NCBI RefSeq assembly: GCF_050268245.1
Contig: NZ_JBNNGK010000010.1
Location: forward strand, 107,649 to 171,648
Length of the DNA: 64,000 nt
DNA from: JBNNGK01 sp050268245
Lineage (GTDB): Bacteria; Pseudomonadota; Gammaproteobacteria; Enterobacterales; Enterobacteriaceae
Reading direction: 5' to 3'
The notes below the pieces were generated by a model. The model had not been told where the DNA came from and searched no databases. It saw nothing but the letters and a program-made list of their open reading frames with translations. The translations under genes and the position numbers were made by a program. This document shows positions 17,913-25,154 of the stretch, in pieces (position 1 is the stretch's first letter; the number at the start of each line of letters is the position of its first letter).

Positions 17913-18872
17913 ATGGATGAATTTAAACCGGAAGACGATCTTAAACCCGATAGCAGCGATCGTCCTACACGTTCGCGAAAAACGCCTTCGGGGCCGCGCT
18001 TTGCTGTCTCACGTCAGCACATGATGATTGGTATCGGTATTTTGGTGTTGCTGTTGTTGATTATCGGTATTGGTTCGGCGCTGAATGCACCTACTAAGCA
18101 CGAAGTGACGCAGCAGAATGCCCAACCGGGTGGCGCGCGTGATATTAACCTGTCGGGTTCTTCGTCGCTGACCGCTGAGAACAACGGTGTTCCGGGTGGT
18201 ACTACCGATGCTAATGATGCCAATGGCGTCAGCACTTCGCAGCCGCAAAATATCAGCGTTCCCCCCATTTCTGGCACGCCAACCGAAGCGCAACCGCAAC
18301 CCCAGCTGGGTAGTGAACAGCAGCGCGTCGTGCTGCCTGGCAACATGAATGACGCTTTATCTGCCCAGCAAGGTCAGGTTGACGCGGCCACGCAAGGTAT
18401 GAGCAGCAGTGCGGTTTCCTCATTGCCCACAGCGCCGGCGACGGTCAGCGGCGGCACTCAGGCTACTCAAAGCGAAACCACACGGCCTGTACACAGCAAT
18501 ACGGCGACTCAATCGCACAAAACCGCCAGTAAACCGGCCGCCAAGCCTCATCAAGCGCCGGTTAATAAACCTGCCGCGGTCGGTGGCAATAGTCGCCTGA
18601 TTACCTCCGCGCCTGCTAGCCACTATACTTTGCAGTTGAGCAGCGCATCTCGCTCAGATACGCTGATTGCCTATGCCAAGCAGCAAAAGCTAGCGGATTA
18701 TTTCGTCTATGAAACCAAGCGCGATGGCAAACGTTGGTATGTGCTGGTGAGTGGTAATTACACTTCTCTTTCAGCCGCGAAACGGGCGATAGCGTCGTTA
18801 CCTGCGAATGTGCAGGCGAAAAAACCCTGGGTTCGGTCTGTACGTCAGGTACAGCAAGACCTGAAAAAGTAA
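17913..18872 (+). CDS. damX: Cell-division SPOR protein DamX
   Basis: Bitopic septal-ring protein that binds denuded glycan strands through a C-terminal SPOR domain. The 319 residues start MDEFKPEDDLKPDSSDR after a TTGGAGGG ribosome-binding site. A TM helix lies at about 37-57 (MMIGIGILVLLLLIIGIGSA), followed by a long Ala/Thr/Pro/Gln-rich linker. The SPOR domain runs from about 240 (HYTLQLSSASRSDTLIAYA) to the end. It is about 110 residues shorter than E. coli DamX (428), much of it in the charged cytoplasmic part, here only about 36 residues. Confidence 0.95.
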   Translation: MDEFKPEDDLKPDSSDRPTRSRKTPSGPRFAVSRQHMMIGIGILVLLLLIIGIGSALNAPTKHEVTQQNAQPGGARDINLSGSSSLTAENNGVPGGTTDANDANGVSTSQPQNISVPPISGTPTEAQPQPQLGSEQQRVVLPGNMNDALSAQQGQVDAATQGMSSSAVSSLPTAPATVSGGTQATQSETTRPVHSNTATQSHKTASKPAAKPHQAPVNKPAAVGGNSRLITSAPASHYTLQLSSASRSDTLIAYAKQQKLADYFVYETKRDGKRWYVLVSGNYTSLSAAKRAIASLPANVQAKKPWVRSVRQVQQDLKK

Positions 18873-18922
18873 CCCGATAGATTTCACGCTACAGCCCTGT
18901 GCCAGTAAGCGAACGTGGGTCT

Positions 18923-18952
18923 GTTAAGGGCGCAGCATGCTGCGCCCTTAAC
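18923..18952. terminator. Perfect 30-bp palindrome after damX
   Basis: A 15+15 perfect inverted repeat with core GGGCGCAGCATGCTGCGCCC and GTTAA/TTAAC ends, about 50 bp after the damX stop. It is probably an intrinsic terminator or a repeat-type palindrome. Related palindromes follow nudE and codA. Confidence 0.65.
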
Positions 18953-19117
18953 GAGTCAGTGAGTCTCTGGTGATGAGGGTGCTGAATGACTGCATGCAGC
19001 CAATGAGGCGGTAGTATGAAAGACGACGGGTGGATCATTTTAATTTGTGCGCTGATGTGCTGTCTAAAACAGAGTACAATCCGCCGCTCTGAATTGTATA
19101 AGTAGCTAATTGACGGC

Positions 19118-19930
19118 ATGAAGAAAAACCGCGCTTTTTTAAAATGGGCTGGTGGAAAATACCCGCTGGTGGACGAGATCCGTCGTCACCTTCCTGCGGG
19201 TGACTGCTTAATCGAGCCCTTCGTGGGTGCGGGTTCAGTATTTCTTAACACTGAGTACGACGCCTATATTCTCGCCGACATTAACAGCGATCTTATCAAC
19301 CTGTATAACATCGTTAAGCTGCGCACAGACGACTTTGTGCGCGATGCTCGCACTTTATTCACCGATGAATTCAATATCTCAGAACGGTTTTACCTATTGC
19401 GGGAAGAGTTTAATACTAGCCAAGATGCTTACCGTCGTGCGCTGCTGTTTCTCTACCTGAACCGTCACTGTTATAACGGGTTGTGTCGCTATAATCTGCG
19501 TGGCGAGTTTAATGTGCCATTTGGTCGTTACAAAAAGCCCTATTTCCCTGAGGACGAGCTGTACTGGTTTGCTGAAAAATCACGCAATGCGACGTTTGTT
19601 TGCGAGCATTACCGCGATACCATGCTAAAAGCGTCCAACGGTGCGGTGGTCTATTGCGATCCGCCGTATGCGCCGCTGTCGGCAACGGCAAATTTCACCG
19701 CCTATCATACCAACAGCTTTAGCTTGGCCGATCAGCAAGGTTTGGCGAAAATCGCGCATCAGTTGTCGGTAGAAAGCCAGGTGCCGGTGTTGATTTCCAA
19801 TCACGATACGGAACTGACCCGCGATTGGTATCAGCATGCCTCGCTGTATGTGGTCAAGGCGCGTCGCACCATCAGCAGTAATATTTTAGGCCGTAGCAAG
19901 GTCAACGAGCTTTTGGCGCTGTATCGCTAA
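19118..19930 (+). CDS. dam: DNA adenine methyltransferase Dam
   Basis: Methylates adenine N6 in GATC, directing mismatch repair, SeqA binding and replication timing. It has 270 residues (E. coli 278). The AdoMet motif is FLKWAGGKYPLVDEI plus IEPFVGAGSVF, and the catalytic motif IV DPPY begins at residue 181. The C-terminus matches the target-recognition class alpha N6-MTase. The context damX-dam-rpe is the standard housekeeping location, not a restriction system. Confidence 0.98.
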   Translation: MKKNRAFLKWAGGKYPLVDEIRRHLPAGDCLIEPFVGAGSVFLNTEYDAYILADINSDLINLYNIVKLRTDDFVRDARTLFTDEFNISERFYLLREEFNTSQDAYRRALLFLYLNRHCYNGLCRYNLRGEFNVPFGRYKKPYFPEDELYWFAEKSRNATFVCEHYRDTMLKASNGAVVYCDPPYAPLSATANFTAYHTNSFSLADQQGLAKIAHQLSVESQVPVLISNHDTELTRDWYQHASLYVVKARRTISSNILGRSKVNELLALYR

Positions 19931-20078
19931 GGTTTCGATAATCCCCGTTATCACTACGATGCAGGTGGGTTGGCTTTCCCTCAGCCCCGTACTATTTGTC
20001 CGTTGCTGGGGGCTGTGTTGCCGCCTTCCTGCCCCTTGAAATAGAGTGGGTATCACAACCCTACGTTTGGAGAAGCGG

Positions 20079-20756
20079 ATGAAAAAGTTTTTGATTGCCC
20101 CGTCCATTCTGTCGGCAGATTTTGCCCGATTAGGTGAAGACACCGCCAACGTGCTGGCAGCGGGTGCCGATGTGGTGCATTTCGACGTGATGGATAACCA
20201 TTACGTTCCGAATTTGACGATCGGCCCAATGGTATGTCAGGCGTTGCGTAATTATGGCATCACGGCGCCGATCGACGTGCACTTGATGGTGAAACCGGTC
20301 GATCGTATTGTCCCTGATTTTGCGAAAGCCGGCGCAAGCTACATCTCTTTCCATCCTGAAGCCTCCGAACACGTCGACCGCACCATCCAATTGATCAAAG
20401 AACATGGCTGCAAGGCCGGGTTGGTATTTAACCCCGCGACGCCATTGAGCTATCTGGATTATGTGATGGATAAAATCGATGTGATCTTGCTGATGTCGGT
20501 CAACCCGGGCTTTGGCGGTCAATCCTTTATTCATGGCACGTTGGACAAACTGCGGCAGGTGCGCAAACTGATTGACGATAGCGGCCGCGATATCCGCCTG
20601 GAAGTCGACGGCGGGGTGAAAGTGGACAACATCGCTGAAATCGCCGCGGCGGGTGCCGATATGTTTGTGGCCGGTTCGGCTATCTTCGGCAAGCCAGATT
20701 ACCGTGCAGTGATTGATGAAATGCGCACTGAGTTGGCGAAGGTCACACATGGCTGA
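20079..20756 (+). CDS. rpe: Ribulose-phosphate 3-epimerase
   Basis: Interconverts D-ribulose 5-phosphate and D-xylulose 5-phosphate in the pentose phosphate pathway. It is a 225-residue TIM barrel, same length as E. coli. Metal and catalytic residues lie in APSILSADFARLGED, VVHFDVMDNHYVPN, VHLMVKP and LEVDGGV. The start MKKFLIAPSIL follows GGAGAAGCG; the open frame further upstream is not family-like. It overlaps gph by eight bases. Confidence 0.98.
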   Translation: MKKFLIAPSILSADFARLGEDTANVLAAGADVVHFDVMDNHYVPNLTIGPMVCQALRNYGITAPIDVHLMVKPVDRIVPDFAKAGASYISFHPEASEHVDRTIQLIKEHGCKAGLVFNPATPLSYLDYVMDKIDVILLMSVNPGFGGQSFIHGTLDKLRQVRKLIDDSGRDIRLEVDGGVKVDNIAEIAAAGADMFVAGSAIFGKPDYRAVIDEMRTELAKVTHG

Positions 20757-21447
20757 TTTCGCCGGTGTCCGTGGATTGGCGTTTGATCTCGACGGAACGC
20801 TGGTTGATAGTGCACCAGGGTTGGCTGCCGCCATTGATCTGGCGCTGGCCGATAGGGGGCTGCCGCCAGCCGGCGTTGAACGCGTTAGTACTTGGATTGG
20901 CAACGGTGCAGATGTCTTGGTACAGCGCGCATTGCGCTGGGCGCAAGCCGATAGCACGCCAGAATATTGCCGGCAACTGCGTGAACGTTTTGATCGTCAC
21001 TATGCAGAAAGCGTCAATCATGGCAGCTGCTTATTTCCGCAGGTGCGCTCAACGCTGGCACAATTAGCCTCTGCGGGCTATCCGATGGCGTTGGTGACCA
21101 ATAAACCGACGCCGTTTGTCGCGCCGCTGTTGCAGGCGTTGGGGATTGTCGAATACTTTTCGCTGATCATTGGCGGTGATGATGTGATCGAAAAAAAACC
21201 GCATCCGGCTCCGTTGTATTTAGTCTTGGGCCAGCTTGGTTTGCGCGCTCATCAGTTGCTGTTCGTCGGCGATTCACGCAACGATATTCAGGCCGCGCAG
21301 GCAGCGGGTTGCCCGAGCGTTGGTCTGACTTACGGTTATAACTACGGTGAAGCGATCGCCCTGAGCCATCCCGATCGGGTGTTGGCATGCTTCGCCGATT
21401 TGTTGCCCGCTCTTGGGCTGTCATCTTTAGAGAATCAGGAAATTTAA
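20749..21447 (+). CDS. gph: Phosphoglycolate phosphatase
   Basis: HAD-family phosphatase hydrolysing 2-phosphoglycolate, for example that formed in repair of 3'-phosphoglycolate DNA ends. The 232 residues start MADFAGVRGLAFDLDGTLVDS, with motif I FDLDGTLVDS, motif II MALVTNKPT, the lysine in EKKPHPAP, and motif IV FVGDSRNDIQAA. The start codon lies inside the rpe 3' end, so translation is coupled. Confidence 0.96.
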   Translation: MADFAGVRGLAFDLDGTLVDSAPGLAAAIDLALADRGLPPAGVERVSTWIGNGADVLVQRALRWAQADSTPEYCRQLRERFDRHYAESVNHGSCLFPQVRSTLAQLASAGYPMALVTNKPTPFVAPLLQALGIVEYFSLIIGGDDVIEKKPHPAPLYLVLGQLGLRAHQLLFVGDSRNDIQAAQAAGCPSVGLTYGYNYGEAIALSHPDRVLACFADLLPALGLSSLENQEI

Positions 21448-21449
21448 AC

Positions 21450-22454
21450 ATGAGTAAGCCCATCGTATTTAGCGGCGCGCAGCCGTCTGGTGAACTGACC
21501 ATTGGCAACTACATGGGTGCGCTGCGTCAGTGGGTGCATATGCAGGACGATTATGACTGTATTTACTGCATCGTTGATCTGCATGCGATTACCGTGCGTC
21601 AGGATGCAGAAAAACTGCGTAAGGCGACGCTGGATACGCTGGCGCTGTATCTGGCCTGCGGTATAGATCCGGAAAAAAGTACTATTTTTGTTCAGTCGCA
21701 CGTACCTGAACACACGCAACTGAGCTGGGTGCTGAATTGCTACACCTATTTCGGCGAACTGAGCCGCATGACGCAGTTCAAGGATAAATCCAGCCGCTAT
21801 GCGGAAAACATCAATGCCGGTTTGTTCAGCTATCCGGTGTTGATGGCGGCGGATATTTTGCTGTATCAAACCAATCAGGTGCCGGTAGGCGAAGATCAAA
21901 AACAGCACTTAGAGTTGAGCCGTGATGTTGCCTCCCGTTTTAACGCACTGTATGGCGATATCTTTAAGGTGCCGGAACCGTTTATCCCTAAATCCGGCGC
22001 GCGCGTGATGTCGCTGCAAGAGCCGACTAAAAAGATGTCCAAGTCGGATGACAACCGCAATAACGTGATTGGCCTGCTGGAAGATCCGAAAGCGGTGACC
22101 AAGAAGATTAAGCGCGCGATGACCGACTCAGATGAACCGCCGGTCATTCGTTACGACGTCGCGAATAAAGCGGGGGTATCGAACCTGTTGGATATTTTGT
22201 CGGGCGTAACCGGTAAGTCGATTGTCGAACTGGAAGCCGAATTTGAAGGCCAGATGTATGGGCACCTGAAAGGTGCCGTGGCCGAAGCGGTGTCCGGCAT
22301 GATGGGCGAGCTGCAAGCGCGTTACCATCGCTTCCGCAACGATGAAGCGTATCTGCAGCAGGTAATGCGTGATGGCGCAGCGAAAGCCCGTGAGCGCGCG
22401 CAGGAAACGTTAGCTAAAGTCTATGAAGCCGTTGGTTTTGTTCCACAACCGTAA
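21450..22454 (+). CDS. trpS: Tryptophanyl-tRNA synthetase
   Basis: Class I aminoacyl-tRNA synthetase charging tRNA-Trp. The 334 residues (same as E. coli) start MSKPIVFSGAQPSGELTIGNY two bases after the gph stop. The HIGH-equivalent is TIGN within the PSGELTIGNYMGA segment, and the KMSKS loop is KKMSKSDDNRNN. It is the last gene of the aroK-dam cluster. In E. coli the frl and yhfS-Z genes lie between trpS and cysG; here they are adjacent. Confidence 0.98.
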   Translation: MSKPIVFSGAQPSGELTIGNYMGALRQWVHMQDDYDCIYCIVDLHAITVRQDAEKLRKATLDTLALYLACGIDPEKSTIFVQSHVPEHTQLSWVLNCYTYFGELSRMTQFKDKSSRYAENINAGLFSYPVLMAADILLYQTNQVPVGEDQKQHLELSRDVASRFNALYGDIFKVPEPFIPKSGARVMSLQEPTKKMSKSDDNRNNVIGLLEDPKAVTKKIKRAMTDSDEPPVIRYDVANKAGVSNLLDILSGVTGKSIVELEAEFEGQMYGHLKGAVAEAVSGMMGELQARYHRFRNDEAYLQQVMRDGAAKARERAQETLAKVYEAVGFVPQP

Positions 22455-22464
22455 TCGTGGTTAT

Positions 22465-22482
22465 GGCCGGGCATGCCCGGCC
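22465..22482. terminator. Palindrome between trpS and cysG
   Basis: Perfect 18-bp palindrome GGCCGGGCA/TGCCCGGCC ten bases after the trpS stop, between convergent trpS and cysG. It is GC-rich without a clear T tract; likely two-way terminator. Confidence 0.5.
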
Positions 22483-22526
22483 TCTGAGCGTTGATGCCGG
22501 CGCGGCAGTTCTCACGCCCGGTGCGG

Positions 22527-23930
22527 TCAGGCGCTTTTTGCTTGGTTCGTCTCAGTCGTGCGGCTGGCGAACCAATTCAGTTTGCTACGTAAGCTGACCA
22601 CGCTACCGACGATAATCAGGCTTGGGCTGGCGGCTTGTTGCGCCAGCAAGGCCAGTTGGCTCAATTCCCCTTCAATGACGCGCTGGCGGCAGGATGTGCC
22701 GTTTTCTACTAATGCGATTGGCGTGTTCGCCGTCATACCGTGCGCCAGTAGTTGACGCTGAATTTCTGCAGCCTGTGCTAATCCCATGTAAAACACCAGC
22801 GTTTGCTGCCTGGCAGCCAGCGTTGCCCAGTCGACACCGCCATCGGCTTTCGCATGGCCGGTGACCAACCGTACGCTTTGCGCATGATCGCGATGCGTAA
22901 GGGGAATACCGCTGTAAGCTGAACAACCGGAAGCCGCAGTAATGCCGGGCACCACTGAAAACGGAATGCCCCCCTCGGCCAGGGTTTCTAACTCCTCACC
23001 CCCTCGGCCAAAGATAAACGGATCGCCGCCTTTCAGCCGCACGACGCGTTTGCCGTGCTGCGCTTGCTCAAGCAGTATGTGATTAATTTGCTCCTGGGGT
23101 ACGCAATGCTGACCGGCGCGTTTACCAACAAAAATACGCTCTGCGTCGCGGCGAACCAGCGCCATCACCTCATCCGATACCAACCGGTCATACACCACCA
23201 CATCGGCCAGTTGTATTTGCTGCAAGCCTTTTAGCGTCAGCAGACCGGCGTCGCCCGGCCCGGCTCCGACCAAGACGACTTCCCCGTGCGATGCTAAAGG
23301 CGTATCGAACAGCTCTTCTGTCTGCTGCGTGACGAGGCGATCGTCATGATTAGCCAGTGATTGTGCTAGGCGATCATGAGCGAACAGTTTTTCCCAAAAA
23401 CGACGGCGTGTGGCGGGATGTGGAAAATGCTGCTTCACCCGTTGGCGCAGCGTGCCGCCCCACTGAGCAAGGCGACCAAGATGCTGAGGCAGTATCGCTT
23501 CCAGTTTTTCACGTAGCAGGCGCGCTAAGACCGGCGCTTTGCCGCCGGAGGAGACAGCGACCATGATCGGCGAACGATCGATAATTGACGGCATAATAAA
23601 GCTGGCACGTTTGGGATCGTCGACCACATTGCAAAATATCCGCTGCTGATTCGCGCATTGATAGACCAGCGCGTTGACGTCTACGCGGTCAGTAGCGGCG
23701 ATCACCAGCCATTTCTCTGCCAGTAAGGCCGCGCTGAATTCGCCTTCGGCCAGCGTAACCTGACCTTGCTCAGCCCACAGGCGGAACTGTGGATTAAATT
23801 CACGGGCATTAACCGTTAGCTCGGCACCGGCGTCCAGCAACAGACGAGCTTTACGTTCAGCCACTTCCCCGCCGCCCACCAGCAGGCAGGCTTTGCGTTG
23901 CAGTTGACAAAAAATGGGTAAATAGTCCAT
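22527..23930 (-). CDS. cysG: Siroheme synthase CysG (trifunctional)
   Basis: Makes siroheme for NirB and sulfite reductase. The N-terminal domain (about 1-200) is precorrin-2 dehydrogenase/ferrochelatase, with an NAD motif in LLVGGGEVAERKARLL. The C-terminal domain (about 215-455) is uroporphyrinogen-III methyltransferase, with VGAGPGDAGLLTLKG, VRLKGGDPFIFGRGGEE and the VVPGITAASG motif. At 467 residues it is about ten longer than E. coli, mostly at the C-terminus. ATG 23930 with GAGG upstream is preferred to a TTG two codons earlier. It ends the nirBDC-cysG operon. Confidence 0.97.
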   Translation of the reverse strand: MDYLPIFCQLQRKACLLVGGGEVAERKARLLLDAGAELTVNAREFNPQFRLWAEQGQVTLAEGEFSAALLAEKWLVIAATDRVDVNALVYQCANQQRIFCNVVDDPKRASFIMPSIIDRSPIMVAVSSGGKAPVLARLLREKLEAILPQHLGRLAQWGGTLRQRVKQHFPHPATRRRFWEKLFAHDRLAQSLANHDDRLVTQQTEELFDTPLASHGEVVLVGAGPGDAGLLTLKGLQQIQLADVVVYDRLVSDEVMALVRRDAERIFVGKRAGQHCVPQEQINHILLEQAQHGKRVVRLKGGDPFIFGRGGEELETLAEGGIPFSVVPGITAASGCSAYSGIPLTHRDHAQSVRLVTGHAKADGGVDWATLAARQQTLVFYMGLAQAAEIQRQLLAHGMTANTPIALVENGTSCRQRVIEGELSQLALLAQQAASPSLIIVGSVVSLRSKLNWFASRTTETNQAKSA

Positions 23931-23978
23931 TGGCAATCCTCAGGGAAGCAAAAAAAGGGGGCAAAAGCCCCCCGTGTC

Positions 23979-24779
23979 TTAGGCCGTTTGGCGGGCGCTG
24001 GCTTTCTCTGCCTGCGGGCGCTGCGCACGTGGCGTGGCATACCAGTAACCGAGCCCCATGAATACGGCGCCAGAAACCATATTGCCCAACGTCACCCACA
24101 GCAGATTGTGACCAATGCCGCCTAGCGTATAGGCTTCGCTGTGAAGGCCGAACCAGGAAAGAGCAAACAGCGTCATGTTAGCGACGGAGTGTTCATAACC
24201 TGAGGCAATGAACGCCAAGAGACACCACCAGATAGCGATGAATTTTGCCGCGCCCTCGACGCGTAGCGCCATCCAGATTGCCAGACACACCAGCCAGTTA
24301 CATAGAATGCCTTTAAAGAACAGTACGTCTGCGGGCGCGGTGGTTTTTGCCAGTGCCGCGCTGTGCACCAGGCTGGTATCCACCGGCAATAAACTGCCGC
24401 CGCCGTAATAATACATCAGGGCGACCAGCACCGAACCGAGCAGGTTGCCAAGCCAGGTTTGCGGCAGCACTGCCCACATTTGGCTCTGCGAGATAGTGCC
24501 AGCTTTTACGCCGAGCGTCAGGAATAGGGTGTGGCCGGTGAACAGCTCTGAACCGGCAATAATCACCAGCGTCAACGCGATGCCAAAGGTAGCCCCCATC
24601 ACCAAAGGCCGAATGGATGGATCCACCAGGTTGCCGAGAGTAAAAATCAAAATGATGCCGAGGCCAACGTACGCCCCCGCCATCGCCGAACTTATCCAGA
24701 AGCTCAACGGGCTTTCTTTCGCCAGCTTGGCGATACGCGCCGCATTCGCCGCGCATTTGTTGATGGTATCGGTAAACAT
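23979..24779 (-). CDS. nirC: Nitrite channel NirC
   Basis: FocA/NirC-family inner-membrane channel moving nitrite into the cytoplasm for NirBD. It has 266 residues with six hydrophobic segments, for example WISSAMAGAYVGLGIILIF at about 28-46. The conserved family signature GNLLGSVLVAL is visible, and the family's selectivity histidine may be the one in YEHSVANMTLF. It lies between nirD and cysG. Confidence 0.96.
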   Translation of the reverse strand: MFTDTINKCAANAARIAKLAKESPLSFWISSAMAGAYVGLGIILIFTLGNLVDPSIRPLVMGATFGIALTLVIIAGSELFTGHTLFLTLGVKAGTISQSQMWAVLPQTWLGNLLGSVLVALMYYYGGGSLLPVDTSLVHSAALAKTTAPADVLFFKGILCNWLVCLAIWMALRVEGAAKFIAIWWCLLAFIASGYEHSVANMTLFALSWFGLHSEAYTLGGIGHNLLWVTLGNMVSGAVFMGLGYWYATPRAQRPQAEKASARQTA

Positions 24780-24818
24780 ATTTTTTCCTCAAAATGCGAT
24801 GATTTTTCCCATCAACGG

Positions 24819-25154
24819 CTAGGTACCGGATGCTGCGACCTGAACCACGCCGTCAATAACACGGCTGGTGAAGTGTGCCACCGATTGGTTTTCGTCTTCC
24901 ATACAGAGGCCATCGTGCAGACGGAAATGCTGTTTTTTCAGCGGGCTGGCGACCCACAATTCTCCCTGATGTTCGGCGATCAGGCCACGTGACAGCACGC
25001 TAGCCTGAGCAAAGGGATCAATGTTACTGATGGCAAACACCTGTTCGTCAGCATACGGGCGGAAAACCGCCACCTGTTGCTCGTTAATCAGGGCGCATAC
25101 GCCAGTGCCGGGCAGGATGTCAGCGATGGGGCAAACGGTAATCCACTGGCTCAT
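24819..25154 (-). CDS. nirD: Nitrite reductase (NADH) small subunit NirD
   Basis: 111-residue Rieske-fold small subunit needed for NADH-dependent nitrite reduction with NirB. Like other enterobacterial NirD it lacks the CxH...CxxH iron-sulfur ligands; recognisable stretches are VCALINEQQVAVFRP and SVLSRGLIAEHQGELWVASPL. The ATG overlaps the nirB stop (ATGA). Confidence 0.95.
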   Translation of the reverse strand: MSQWITVCPIADILPGTGVCALINEQQVAVFRPYADEQVFAISNIDPFAQASVLSRGLIAEHQGELWVASPLKKQHFRLHDGLCMEDENQSVAHFTSRVIDGVVQVAASGT

